Shown here piece after piece: positions 8,051 to 18,047 of a DNA stretch of 50,615 nt; position 1 is the stretch's first letter, and each line of letters starts with the position of its first letter. The notes below the pieces were generated by a model that was not told the DNA's origin, ran no database searches, and was given only the letters and a program-made list of their open reading frames with translations. Origin of the DNA: Roseomonas sp. GC11 (GTDB lineage: Bacteria > Pseudomonadota > Alphaproteobacteria > Acetobacterales > Acetobacteraceae); assembly GCF_024437745.1 (NCBI RefSeq), contig NZ_JANFNY010000034.1, positions 1 through 50,615 of the forward strand, given 5' to 3'. A program made the translations under genes and the position numbers.

Positions 8051-9043
8051 ATGTATCTGGTCACTGGCGGCGCCGGTTTCATCGGCTCCAACCTCGTCGC
8101 CGCGTTGTGCGGGCGCGGCGCGGAAGTGATGGTGTGCGACCGGTTGCGCGCCGGCGACCCGGGGCGGGAGAAGTGGCGCAACCTCGCCCACCACCCCATC
8201 GCCGGGGTGCTGCCGCCCGAGAAGCTGTGGGGCTGGCTGGAGAGCCAGCCGCGCCCCGAGGCCATCTTCCACCTCGGCGCCATCAGCGACACCACGGTGC
8301 GCGATGGCGACCTGGTGGCGGAGAACAACCTGGCCCTCACCCTCGGCCTCTATGAATGGTGCGCGCGGGAGGGGGTGCGGCTGATCTATGCCTCCTCCGC
8401 CGCCACCTATGGCGACGGGGCGGAGGGCTTCGACGACGATGCCAGCCCCGCCGCGCTGGCGAAGCTGCGCCCGCTCAACCTCTATGGCTGGTCGAAGCAC
8501 GCGACGGACCGCCGCATCGCCGACCTGCAGGCGCGCGGCCGGGCGGCGCCGCCGCAATGGGCGGGGCTGAAGTTCTTCAACGTCTATGGCCCCAATGAGC
8601 AGCACAAGGGCCGCATGAGCAGCGTGGTGCTGCACAAATTCCGCCAGATCCTGTCCGGCGCCCCGGCCACGCTGTTCCGCTCCGACCGCGAGGGCATCGC
8701 CGATGGCGAGCAGCTGCGCGACTTCGTCCATGTCGATGACTGCGTGGCCATCATGCTGTGGCTGCTGGACAACCCGCAGGCGAGCGGGCTGTTCAATGTG
8801 GGCACCGGCACGGCGCGCAGCTTCCTCGACCTGACGCGCGCCCTTTACGCCGCGCTGGGCAAGGCGCCGGAGATCCAGTTCGTCGAGATGCCGGCCGATC
8901 TCGTGGGCAAGTACCAGTACTTCACCCAGGCGCGGATGGACCGGCTGCGCGCCGCCGGCTTCACCGGCGCGGCCACCAGCCTGGAAGAGGGGGTCCGCCG
9001 CTATGTGCAGGACTTCCTGACCCAGGCGGACCCCTACCGGTAA
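8051..9043 (+). CDS. hldD: ADP-L-glycero-D-manno-heptose 6-epimerase
   Basis: This is an extended short-chain dehydrogenase of 330 residues. It has the Rossmann motif TGGAGFIGSN at the N-terminus, SSAATYGDG and YGWSK (catalytic Tyr and Lys), and the heptose-epimerase hallmark FFNVYGPNEQHKGRMSSV. The enzyme flips C6 of ADP-D-glycero-manno-heptose for the lipopolysaccharide inner core. The ATG at 8051 puts the nucleotide motif at residue 5, as in the family. The upstream gap is the divergent promoter with ubiK. lgt starts 12 bases downstream and may be co-transcribed. Confidence 0.88.
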   Translation: MYLVTGGAGFIGSNLVAALCGRGAEVMVCDRLRAGDPGREKWRNLAHHPIAGVLPPEKLWGWLESQPRPEAIFHLGAISDTTVRDGDLVAENNLALTLGLYEWCAREGVRLIYASSAATYGDGAEGFDDDASPAALAKLRPLNLYGWSKHATDRRIADLQARGRAAPPQWAGLKFFNVYGPNEQHKGRMSSVVLHKFRQILSGAPATLFRSDREGIADGEQLRDFVHVDDCVAIMLWLLDNPQASGLFNVGTGTARSFLDLTRALYAALGKAPEIQFVEMPADLVGKYQYFTQARMDRLRAAGFTGAATSLEEGVRRYVQDFLTQADPYR

Positions 9044-9055
9044 GGCGGGCGGATC

Positions 9056-9856
9056 ATGCTCCTCGCCCTTCCCTTCCCCGCCATCGACCCGGTGCTGATC
9101 GAGATCGGGCCGCTGGCCATCCGCTGGTATGCGCTGGCCTATATCGCCGGCATCCTGCTGGGCTGGCGGCTGGCGCGGCGGCTGATGGCGCTGCCCCCCG
9201 TCTCCGCCACCGCGCAGCAGGTGGATGATTTCGTCACCTGGGCGGTGCTCGGCGTCATCCTGGGCGGGCGGCTCGGCTATGTGCTGTTCTACCAGCCCGA
9301 CCACTACCTGACTGCCCCGTGGGAGGCGCTGTATCTCTGGAAGGGCGGCATGTCCTTCCATGGCGGCGCCACCGGGGTGATCGTGGCGCTGGTGCTGTTC
9401 TGCCGCAAATACGGCCTCGGCATCCGCCGCTTCGGCGACCGGGTGACGGCGGTGGTGCCGATCGGCCTGTTCTTCGGCCGGCTGGCCAATTTCATCAATG
9501 GCGAGCTGTGGGGCCGGGTGACGGATGTGCCCTGGGCCATGGTCTTCCCGCATGGCGGCCCCGAGCCGCGCCACCCCAGCCAGCTCTATCAGGCGGCGCT
9601 GGAAGGCCTCTGCCTCTTCGTGATCCTGCAGCTGCTGATCCGCGTCCCGGCCCTGCGCGCGCGGGAAGGCTTCGTCTCCGGCGCCTTCCTGGCGGGTTAT
9701 GGCGTGGCGCGCATCATCGGCGAGTTCTTCCGCCAGCCGGATGCGCAGCTGGGCTTCCTCTGGGGCGGCGCCACCATGGGCCAGCTGCTGTCCATCCCCA
9801 TGCTGCTGGCTGGTCTCGCGCTGATGGCGCTGGCCCGCCCGGCGCCGCGCAACTGA
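9056..9856 (+). CDS. lgt: Prolipoprotein diacylglyceryl transferase
   Basis: Lgt moves diacylglycerol from phosphatidylglycerol to the lipobox Cys of prelipoproteins at the inner membrane. The 266-residue protein has about seven membrane segments and the family motifs [27 protein letters not shown] and the signature [18 protein letters not shown]. The key His and the Arg/Asn/Glu residues are present. It starts 12 bases after hldD. A strong hairpin with a U-tract follows its stop (9866-9906), which is odd because the next gene in the conserved lgt cluster lies just past it. Confidence 0.96.
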   Translation: MLLALPFPAIDPVLIEIGPLAIRWYALAYIAGILLGWRLARRLMALPPVSATAQQVDDFVTWAVLGVILGGRLGYVLFYQPDHYLTAPWEALYLWKGGMSFHGGATGVIVALVLFCRKYGLGIRRFGDRVTAVVPIGLFFGRLANFINGELWGRVTDVPWAMVFPHGGPEPRHPSQLYQAALEGLCLFVILQLLIRVPALRAREGFVSGAFLAGYGVARIIGEFFRQPDAQLGFLWGGATMGQLLSIPMLLAGLALMALARPAPRN

Positions 9857-9865
9857 CAGAAAGGA

Positions 9866-9906
9866 AGGGGGTGCGGGGGAACACTTTTCCCCCGCCCTTT
9901 TTCTTT
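9866..9906 (+). terminator. Hairpin with U-tract after lgt
   Basis: The arms GCGGGGGAA (9873-9881) and TTCCCCCGC (9887-9895) flank a 5-base loop and are followed by CCTTTTTCTTT. This is a good factor-independent terminator shape on the plus strand. It separates lgt from the methyltransferase, so read-through or a separate promoter is needed for the downstream pair. Confidence 0.78.
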
Positions 9907-9925
9907 CCCACAGGGGGGAAGAGAG

Positions 9926-10924
9926 ATGCCCGAGCGCCTCGACCATTTCATGTCCCGCGCCGTGGCGGCCTATTACGCGGCCCGCGACCCTTTCGGCGCG
10001 CGGGGCGATTTCACGACGGCCCCCGAGATCTCCCAGGCTTTCGGCGAATGCCTGGGCCTCTGGGCGGCGGTGGCGTGGCAGGCGATGGGCCGCCCCGACC
10101 CGGTCCTGCTGGTCGAGCTTGGCCCTGGCCGCGGCACGCTGATGGCCGATGCGCTGCGCGCCATCGCCCAGGTGATGCCGGGCTTCCGCGCCGCGCTGCG
10201 GCTGCATCTGGTGGAGCAGAGCCCGCTGCTGCGCGCCGCCCAGGCCCGCGCCCTGGCCGATGCCGCCCCCCTCTGGCACGACCGGGTGGAGGACCTCCCG
10301 CCTGGCCCCGCCCTGATCCTGGCCAATGAATTCCTCGACGCCCTGCCGATCCGCCAGTTCGTCCGGCGCGGCGATACATGGCGCGAGCGCTTCGTGGAGA
10401 ACGGCGCCTTCACCGAATGCCCGGCCGAGGCCGCCCCGCCCCTGCCGGAGGATGCGCCCGAGGGCGCCATCCAGGAGGTGAGCGAGGCCGCCCGCGCCGT
10501 GGCCGCCCATCTCGGCGCGCGGCTCCTGGCCCAGGGCGGCGCTGCCCTCTTCCTCGACTACGGCCCGGCGAATCGCGGATTCGGCGAATCGCTCCAGGCC
10601 CTTTCCGCCCATGGCGCGGTGGACCCGCTGGCCGATCCGGGCCGGGCGGACCTCACGGCCCATGTCGATTTCCAGGCGGTGGCCGAGGCCGCCACCGCCG
10701 CCGGCGCCGCCGCCCAAGGCCCGGTGCCGCAAGGTATCTTCCTGCAATCGCTGGGTCTTGTGACGCGCGCCGCCATGCTGGCCCGCGCCGCGCCGGCCAG
10801 CGCCGGGATGCAGCTTTCCGCCGCGCAGCGCCTGATCGCCCCGGAGGGAATGGGGCGTCTGTTCAAGGCGCTGGCGCTTTGCCACCCTGCCCTGCCCACC
10901 CTGCCGGGGTTCGAGACCGCATGA
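9926..10924 (+). CDS. NDUFAF7/MidA-type SAM-dependent methyltransferase
   Basis: This 332-residue class I methyltransferase has GDFTTAPEISQAFGE, the SAM-binding ELGPGRGTLM, and LANEFLDALPIRQF, all typical of the NDUFAF7 (DUF185) family. The mitochondrial member symmetrically dimethylates an arginine of a complex I subunit; the bacterial role is less clear. The N-terminus begins at PERLDHFMSRAVAAYY and seems some 20 residues shorter than usual. The terminator-like hairpin sits where the missing part would be. A GGGGGGAAGAGAG ribosome site supports the ATG at 9926. Its stop overlaps the pgeF start (ATGA), matching the conserved lgt-methyltransferase-pgeF order. Confidence 0.88.
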   Translation: MPERLDHFMSRAVAAYYAARDPFGARGDFTTAPEISQAFGECLGLWAAVAWQAMGRPDPVLLVELGPGRGTLMADALRAIAQVMPGFRAALRLHLVEQSPLLRAAQARALADAAPLWHDRVEDLPPGPALILANEFLDALPIRQFVRRGDTWRERFVENGAFTECPAEAAPPLPEDAPEGAIQEVSEAARAVAAHLGARLLAQGGAALFLDYGPANRGFGESLQALSAHGAVDPLADPGRADLTAHVDFQAVAEAATAAGAAAQGPVPQGIFLQSLGLVTRAAMLARAAPASAGMQLSAAQRLIAPEGMGRLFKALALCHPALPTLPGFETA

Positions 10925-11694
10925 CCGCTGAATTTCTCTCCGCCGCCCCGCTGATCCCCCTGCCGCATGGCTTCTTCACCCGCCGCGGCGGCGTGTCGCG
11001 GGGGAATTTCGCCACGCTGAACTGCTCCCTCGCCGGGCATGACGCGGCGGAGGCCGTGGCCACCAACCGCGCCCGCGCCATGGCGGCGCTCGGCCTGCCG
11101 GCCGGCGCGCTGTGCGGCGCCTTCCAGGTGCATGGCGTGGCCGTCGCCACCGTCACCGAGGCCATCCCGCCCGAGGCGCGGCCGGAGGCCGATGCGCTGG
11201 TGACCAACCGGCCGGGCCTGGCGCTGGGCATCGTCACCGCCGACTGCGCGCCGGTGCTCTTCGCCGATGCCGCGGCGGGGGTGGTGGGCGCGGCCCATGC
11301 CGGCTGGCGCGGCGCCGTGGCCGGGGTGCTGGAGGAGACGCTGAAGGCCATGGAGGCGCTGGGCGCCAGCCGGGCCGGCATCGCCGCCGTGGTCGGCCCC
11401 TGCATCCGCCAGGATTCCTACGAGGTCGGCCCCGACCTGCGCGACGCCGTGCTGGCGCGCGAGGCCGGGGATGCCCGCTTCTTCCGCGAGGGGAAGCGCG
11501 AAGGGCGCTGGCAGTTCGACCTGCCGGGCTATTGCGCCGTCCGGCTGGTCAAGGCCGGGGCGGGCAAGGTGGGCGTGCTGCCGGCCGATACCTGCGCCGA
11601 TGCCGGCCGCTTCTTCAGCCACCGCCGCCGCACCCTGGCGGGGGAAGGGCCGATCGGCCACCAGCTTTCCGCCATCGCCCTGCCGCCGGCCTGA
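10921..11694 (+). CDS. pgeF: Peptidoglycan editing factor PgeF (laccase-like domain)
   Basis: This 257-residue YfiH/DUF152 protein has PHGFFTRRGGVSRGNF, the His of FQVHG, the Cys of TADCAPVLF and the His of AAHAGWRGAV, which together make the metal-site triad. In E. coli PgeF removes mis-incorporated L-Ser from muropeptides; the older name polyphenol oxidase came from the laccase-like fold. The ATG at 10921 overlaps the methyltransferase stop. A short tandem repeat lies in the gap after it. Confidence 0.92.
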   Translation: MTAEFLSAAPLIPLPHGFFTRRGGVSRGNFATLNCSLAGHDAAEAVATNRARAMAALGLPAGALCGAFQVHGVAVATVTEAIPPEARPEADALVTNRPGLALGIVTADCAPVLFADAAAGVVGAAHAGWRGAVAGVLEETLKAMEALGASRAGIAAVVGPCIRQDSYEVGPDLRDAVLAREAGDARFFREGKREGRWQFDLPGYCAVRLVKAGAGKVGVLPADTCADAGRFFSHRRRTLAGEGPIGHQLSAIALPPA

Positions 11695-11721
11695 GGGCCA
11701 GCGCAACGGCGCCGGGGAAAC

Positions 11722-11785
11722 AAAACACCCAGGGTGTAAAACGCCCGGGGTACAAAATGCCCAGGATGCAAAATGCCGGGGCGCG
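11722..11785. repeat. 16-bp tandem repeat, about four units
   Basis: The units at 11722-11737, 11738-11753, 11754-11769 and 11770-11785 follow the pattern AAAAyrCCCrGGrtry. Each unit has a small internal palindrome (for example CACCCAGGGTG). On the opposite strand the unit reads GGCATTTT-x4-CCnG, close to the 15-bp units at 41310-41354. It lies in non-coding DNA between pgeF and the mini-ORF. Confidence 0.85.
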
Positions 11786-11853
11786 GCCCGCCTCCTCCTT
11801 TTCCCTCCACGCCCCGCAATTCTTCAACACGACCACCCGGTGGGGAGGAGCCC

Positions 11854-11925
11854 ATGCCCTATATGGTGATGCTGATCGCCCTGATGATGCTGAGCATGCT
11901 GGTGTCCTGTTTTGCCCTTCTCTGA
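11854..11925 (+). CDS. Mini-ORF, 23-residue hydrophobic peptide (tentative)
   Basis: It encodes MPYMVMLIALMMLSMLVSCF plus three residues, a very Met/Leu-rich single hydrophobic segment with a Cys. A strong ribosome site, GGGGAGGAG, lies just upstream. The stop overlaps the possible TTG start of the following lipoprotein gene by 14 bases, so it could be a true small membrane peptide or a leader that couples translation. No homolog is known to me. Confidence 0.45.
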   Translation: MPYMVMLIALMMLSMLVSCFALL

Positions 11926-12841
11926 CCGCGTGCGCCGGCTGCTGCCGGCCCTGGCGCTGCTGCTGCTCTCGGCCTGCGTCGGCCCCTACCCCTTCTGGGG
12001 CAATCCGGGGGGCGACGCGCCGCGCCTCATCCGCCCGCCCGCCTACCGCATCGCCGTGCCCTACCCGGCCGAGGCCATGCTGACCGACCAGGGGGCGGAA
12101 CGCTTCGCCACCACCCTGGCCGAGGCGCTGCGCGGCGCCGAACTCCCCGCCACCGCCCTGCCCGCGCCCTGGCCGCTGGACTGGCCCCTCTCCGTCACCA
12201 CCACGCGGCGGGGGGACAGGCTGGTGCCCCGCTACGAGCTGCGCGATGCCGATGGCGCCAGCCTGGGCGCGGCGGAAGGCCAGCCCGTGCCCCTCGCCAG
12301 CTGGGGGCAGGAGGGGGATGCGCTGTTCCGCGAGGTCGCCAACCGCGATGCCCCACTGGTGGCGAAGCTGCTGGAACAGGTGGAAGCCGCCCGCAAGGCC
12401 AGCGACCCGCGCGCCCTGGCCGGGCAGGGCCCGCTGCGCATCCGCCTCGCCGGGGTGAAGGGCGCGCCGGGCGACGGCAATGCCAGCCTGAACGAACGGC
12501 TGCGCGATTTCCTCAACCGCCTCGGCTACCTGCCGCAGGATCAGGCGGAAGGCGCGACCTACGCGGTGCAGGGGGTGGTGGAGGCGGTCAACCTGCCCAA
12601 CAACCTCCAGCGCATCGAGCTGCAATGGATCGTCACCCGGCGCGATGGCTTCGAACTGGGCCGCATCGTGCAGATCAACGAGGTGCCGAAAGGCACGCTC
12701 AACGGGCTGTGGGGCGATGTGGCCTATGTGGTGGCCCAGCAGGTCGCCCATGGCGTGCAGGACGTGATCCAGAACGCCGTCCAGCCACCGGAAGCACCGG
12801 AACCGGCGGCCGCGCCGGCCACCGCCGCGCCGAGGCCATGA
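11912..12841 (+). CDS. Putative lipoprotein, function unknown
   Basis: This 309-residue protein starts with a signal ending in the lipobox LLSAC (Cys22 from TTG 11912, or Cys16 if the in-frame GTG at 11930 is used). The mature part begins VGPYPFWGNPGGDAPRLIRP. It contains LRIRLAGVKGAPGDGNASL, where a second alpha/beta domain seems to begin, and a C-terminal Ala/Pro/Glu-rich tail. I recognise no family. Neither start has a clear ribosome site, which would fit coupling to the mini-ORF. It is probably an envelope lipoprotein. Confidence 0.7.
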   Translation: MPFSDRVRRLLPALALLLLSACVGPYPFWGNPGGDAPRLIRPPAYRIAVPYPAEAMLTDQGAERFATTLAEALRGAELPATALPAPWPLDWPLSVTTTRRGDRLVPRYELRDADGASLGAAEGQPVPLASWGQEGDALFREVANRDAPLVAKLLEQVEAARKASDPRALAGQGPLRIRLAGVKGAPGDGNASLNERLRDFLNRLGYLPQDQAEGATYAVQGVVEAVNLPNNLQRIELQWIVTRRDGFELGRIVQINEVPKGTLNGLWGDVAYVVAQQVAHGVQDVIQNAVQPPEAPEPAAAPATAAPRP

Positions 12842-12845
12842 GCCA

Positions 12846-12915
12846 TGGGGAGGGCTCCGCCCTCCCCAAACCCCTCCCGCCGGGGGGACAGGGTCCCCCC
12901 GGACCCCGCCATCCG
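12846..12915. repeat. Repeat family B, copy 2 (convergent gap)
   Basis: Hairpin 1 is TGGGGAGGGC (12846-12855) with its complement (12859-12868). Hairpin 2 is CCGGGGGGAC (12880-12889) with its complement (12893-12902), and ACCCCGCC follows. It lies between the plus lipoprotein gene and the minus zinc GTPase gene, again where genes converge. Confidence 0.88.
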
Positions 12916-12931
12916 TAAAGAGTCCCGCCTC

Positions 12932-14070
<1,139 letters not shown>

Positions 14071-14074
<4 letters not shown>

Positions 14075-14706
14075 GGCAGGGGGATCCTTCCGGGTTCGTC
14101 GAGGCAGAGCAGCAGCCGCGCCCCGGCCCCAGGCGGCGCCGGCGGCGAGCGGTGGATGAGGCCGCGCCCGGCATGGCCGGGATGGCCCTCGCCCTTCATC
14201 AGCAGCACGGTGCCGGGCGCCGCCTGCTCGGGGGCGGGGCAGGTGGCGGGGTCCAGCGCGCGCGCCGCCCGCGCGCCACCGGGCAGCGGCAGCCATTGCG
14301 TGCCGGCGCCGTGATAGGTGCAGAGCAGCCGCAGCCCCACCGCATCGGCATGGAAAAACCGGCAGCCATCGCCCGCCAGCGCCTCCAGCCGGATGCGCAG
14401 CCCCTCCCGCCCGGCGATGCCGCAGAACAACAGCGACAGCGCCAGCATGTCATGCCGCAGGGCCAGGGGCAGCGCGCAGGACAGCGACGCCAGCGCCGCC
14501 TCCGGCGGGCCTTCCGCCACGGCCTCGAAGGGGCGGGCGGCCAGGGCGGCGGCCTGCCCCCGCAGCGGCGGCGGCAGGGGCCGCGCCCAGAGCGCCAGGC
14601 TGGCCTCGGGGCGGAGGATTTCCATCAGCGCCTCCGGCCCCGCGCCGGCGATGACGGTGGGGCCAAGCGGCGGCGGCGCGAGCCAGGCTTCGCTGAGCAG
14701 GGTCAT
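14071..14706 (-). CDS. DUF1826 domain protein, Zur-regulated context
   Basis: This 211-residue protein has [21 protein letters not shown] near the centre and [25 protein letters not shown] near the end. These His- and Asp-containing segments are typical of DUF1826, a family that commonly neighbours COG0523 GTPases in zinc-responsive operons. Its biochemical role is not established. The stop overlaps the GTPase start by four bases (ATGA). The ATG lies only seven bases from the Zur-like palindrome, suggesting a very short or absent 5' leader. Confidence 0.82.
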
Positions 14707-14712
14707 GCAGAT

Positions 14713-14730
14713 GTTATGTTATAAAGTATC
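14713..14730 (-). promoter_or_regulatory. Zur box (zinc uptake regulator operator)
   Basis: GTTATGTTATAAAGTATC agrees with the alphaproteobacterial Zur consensus G-nn-ATGTTATAACAT-nn-C in all fixed positions except two. The wider 24 bases around it form a 9-of-12 imperfect palindrome. It sits right upstream of DUF1826 and the COG0523 GTPase, a typical Zur target. The AT-rich box probably also contains the -10 element of the minus-strand promoter. Confidence 0.8.
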
Positions 14731-14926
14731 ATTCAAGGCAAGCCGCCTGGCCCCCAGGGCCGCGGCGGGGCGACGCAGCCCGGAATCGCACCCCCCGCAT
14801 GGCGGTGGCGCCGCTCGGCGATGGACATCACTTCGTCACGTTGCTACCACGCGCGCGTCCCCGCCGGGCGGCCTACTGCCCAGCCCGACTTCGCCCAGGG
14901 TCCCGCTGCCCGGAGATGCCGCCTCC

Positions 14927-15859
<933 letters not shown>

Positions 15860-15869
15860 GGAACACCGC

Positions 15870-16340
15870 ATGGGCCTCGTGATCCGCCCCGCCCGGGACG
15901 ATGACCGCGAGACCCTGCTGGCGCAGACGCTCGGCCTCAACCGCTTCGAGCACGCCATCACCGGCGACCGCCGCACCGATGCGGAGGGCGCGCGGGAGAC
16001 CCTTGATGCCGTCCTCGCCCGCATCGCCGAAAGCCAGGGCCACGCCCTGGTGGCGGAGCAGGAGGGCGCCGTCATCGCCCATCTTTTCCTCACCTTCGGC
16101 CACCACCTCCCCTTCGTGGCGGAGCGCGCGCATGGCTATGTGGCGGATCTCTACGTGCGCGAGCCCTGGCGTGGCCAGGGCATCGGCCGCGCCCTGCTCG
16201 CCGAGGCCGAGCGCCTCACCCGCGCCCGTGGCCTGAAGCGCCTGCTCATCGGCGTCGTCGCCGGCAATGACCGGGCGGAGGAAGCCTATCGCCGCTTCGG
16301 CTTCGCGCCCTACACGCGGGAATTGATCAAGAGATTATAA
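15870..16340 (+). CDS. GNAT family N-acetyltransferase
   Basis: This is a single GNAT domain of 156 residues. The acetyl-CoA loop is visible in YVREPWRGQGIGRALLAEAE (R/Q-x-x-G-x-G), and the C-terminal AEEAYRRFGFAPYTREL is typical of the fold. The substrate is unknown. It begins 10 bases after prs behind a GAGGAA ribosome site, so the two likely share a transcript. Repeat family A follows within a few bases of its stop. Confidence 0.88.
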   Translation: MGLVIRPARDDDRETLLAQTLGLNRFEHAITGDRRTDAEGARETLDAVLARIAESQGHALVAEQEGAVIAHLFLTFGHHLPFVAERAHGYVADLYVREPWRGQGIGRALLAEAERLTRARGLKRLLIGVVAGNDRAEEAYRRFGFAPYTRELIKRL

Positions 16341-16342
16341 TA

Positions 16343-16472
16343 TCTCGAAAGATCTTCTTTTTCTGAAGAAAAAGAAGCAAAAAGACTTTCTTTCAGGCTG
16401 CCGCCGTCTCCCGGCACGGCGGGACGCCAACGGATAAAAGTTTTTTGGTTCTTTTTTCCAAAAAAGAACGAC
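16343..16472 (+). repeat. Repeat family A, copy 4 (full, three modules)
   Basis: All three modules are present. Hairpin 1 spans 16354-16377 (arms CTTCTTTTTCT), the GC core lies at about 16390-16433, and hairpin 2 spans 16448-16469 (arms GTTCTTTTTT). The copy separates the GNAT and GST genes, both on plus, and could end the prs-GNAT transcript. Confidence 0.92.
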
Positions 16473-16566
16473 TTCCCTTTGAAATCCCGGGGGGCTTGCG
16501 CCCTCCCCACAGCCGGATGATCCTCGCGCCCGACGGCCACACGGCCCGGAGATTGGGATCCACGCG

Positions 16567-17187
16567 ATGAAGCTGTATTACTCCCCTGGCGCCTGCTCGC
16601 TCGGCATTCATGTTGTCCTGGAAGAAATCGGCAAGCCCTTCGAGGCCGTGCGCTCCCCCATCAAGGATGGCGCGCTGCTGACGCCGGAATTCCAGGCGCT
16701 CAACCCCAAGGGCAAGGTGCCGACCCTGGTGCGTGACGATGGCTCGGTGCTGACGCAATACACCGCCATCGCCTTCTGGCTGGCCGCCACCAACCCCGCC
16801 GCCGGCCTGCTCCCCGCCGATGCCGAGGGCCAGGCCCGCGCGCTGGAGATGGTGGACTTCGCCACCGGCACCATCCACCCGCAGGGCTTCTCCCGCCTGT
16901 TCAACCAGGCGCGCTTCGCCCCCAGCGAGGCCGACCACCCGGCGGTGAAGGCCCAGGGCCTCGACCTCGCCACCAAGGGCTTCGCCAATGCGGACAAGCT
17001 CTGGGCCGGCACGGACTGGGTGCTGCCCTCCGGCTACTCCATCGCCGACTCGGCGCTGTTCTTCACCGAGTTCTGGGCGGTGAAGCGCATGAACATCACC
17101 CTGCCCGCCCGCCTGCAGGCGCATTTCGAGCGGATGATGGCCCGCCCGGCCGTGCAGCGCGCCCTGGCCACCGAGGGCCTGGCCTGA
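16567..17187 (+). CDS. Glutathione S-transferase
   Basis: This 206-residue protein has a thioredoxin-fold N-terminus starting KLYYSPGACSLGIHVVLEE, with Cys10 in the position used by beta-class bacterial enzymes. The cis-Pro segment is NPKGKVPTLVRDDG, and SVLTQYTAIAFWLA closes the glutathione site. An all-helical C-terminal domain follows. The substrate cannot be told. The stop shares bases with the start of the next gene (TGATG), so the two are coupled. Confidence 0.92.
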   Translation: MKLYYSPGACSLGIHVVLEEIGKPFEAVRSPIKDGALLTPEFQALNPKGKVPTLVRDDGSVLTQYTAIAFWLAATNPAAGLLPADAEGQARALEMVDFATGTIHPQGFSRLFNQARFAPSEADHPAVKAQGLDLATKGFANADKLWAGTDWVLPSGYSIADSALFFTEFWAVKRMNITLPARLQAHFERMMARPAVQRALATEGLA

Positions 17188-17768
17188 TGGCCGGGGCCGC
17201 CCCGCTCACCCGCAAGCCCTTCTGGTTCCTCCGCCACGGCGAGACGGACTGGAACGCGCACGGCCTCTCCCAGGGCAATGTCGATATCCCGCTGAACAGC
17301 GTCGGCATCGCCCAGGCCGAGCGGGCGGCCAAGGCCCTGGCGGGGAAGGAGATCGCGACCATCATCGCCTCCCCGCTCAGCCGCGCCCGCCACACGGCGG
17401 AGGCGGTGGGCCGCGTCCTCGGGCGTGACATCGCCATCCATGACGCGCTGCGGGAGGTTTCCTTCGGCGTGCAGGAAGGCCAGCCCATGGCCGGCTGGTT
17501 CGATGACTGGGTGGAAGGCCGCTTCACGCCCGAGGGCGCTGAAAGTTTTTCTCAGTTGCGCGCCCGCACCGTGGCCGCCATCAACCACTGCCTGGAGGCG
17601 CCGGGGCCGGTGCTGGTGGTGGCGCATGGCGCGCTGTGGCGCGCCTTCCGCGCCGAGGCCGGGCTGCCGGCCAATGTCCGCACCCCCAACGCCCTGCCCA
17701 TGTGGGTGACACCGCCGGCGCCGGGCGAAACCGCGTGGCGCTTCGATCCGCTCGAACTGGCGGCGTGA
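17187..17768 (+). CDS. Histidine phosphatase family protein
   Basis: This is a 193-residue phosphoglycerate mutase-like phosphatase. The phospho-His motif is FLRHGETDWN, followed by ASPLSRARHTAEAV and the second His in VVAHGALWRAF. Family members act on sugar phosphates, on adenosylcobalamin 5'-phosphate or other small phosphoesters; no specificity signature is visible. The start overlaps the GST stop by one base. Confidence 0.9.
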   Translation: MAGAAPLTRKPFWFLRHGETDWNAHGLSQGNVDIPLNSVGIAQAERAAKALAGKEIATIIASPLSRARHTAEAVGRVLGRDIAIHDALREVSFGVQEGQPMAGWFDDWVEGRFTPEGAESFSQLRARTVAAINHCLEAPGPVLVVAHGALWRAFRAEAGLPANVRTPNALPMWVTPPAPGETAWRFDPLELAA

Positions 17769-17777
17769 CAGGAGTTT

Positions 17778-17870
17778 CTGGGGAGGCGCCGCCTCCCCAG
17801 GCCCCTCCGCCGGGGTGGCAGGGCCACCCCAAATTTTCCTTGGGGGGAACCCTGCCTTCAGGGAAGCCCC
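17778..17870. repeat. Repeat family B, copy 3 (convergent gap)
   Basis: Hairpin 1 has CTGGGGAGGC arms (17778-17800). Hairpin 2 has GGGGTGGC/GCCACCCC arms (about 17812-17830), and a further inverted repeat around CCTTGGGGGGAACC follows. It lies between the phosphatase gene (plus) and the small membrane gene (minus), a convergent pair. Confidence 0.85.
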
Positions 17871-17872
17871 CC

Positions 17873-18034
17873 TCAGTCCTCGCGGCCCCTGCCCTTGATG
17901 GCGACGATCAGCGCGGCCAGGACCAGGAAGGCCAGCACGCCGTAAGGCATGCTGCCAAAACCCTGGGTCCGCCACAGCGGCAGCGCCACCAGCGCGGCCA
18001 CCAGCAGCGCGGCCAGGGAAAGATAACCGCCCAT
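17873..18034 (-). CDS. Small two-helix membrane protein, function unknown
   Basis: This 53-residue ORF starts at ATG 18034, 14 bases after the stop of the dienelactone hydrolase gene. It has two hydrophobic segments (YLSLAALLVAALVALPLW and YGVLAFLVLAALIVAI) separated by a short polar turn, and ends in a basic-acidic tail KGRGRED. It is too short for firm assignment. Position and the clean two-helix pattern make it likely real. Confidence 0.55.
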   Translation of the reverse strand: MGGYLSLAALLVAALVALPLWRTQGFGSMPYGVLAFLVLAALIVAIKGRGRED

Positions 18035-18047
18035 CAGCCCCCACCCA

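Noticed and set aside
8045-10885. A 946-codon open frame on minus opposite hldD, lgt and the methyltransferase
   Set aside because: It is antisense to three well-supported genes, is low-complexity (Gly/Arg/His-rich) and has no recognisable domain. GC-rich third positions leave long stop-free frames on the other strand.
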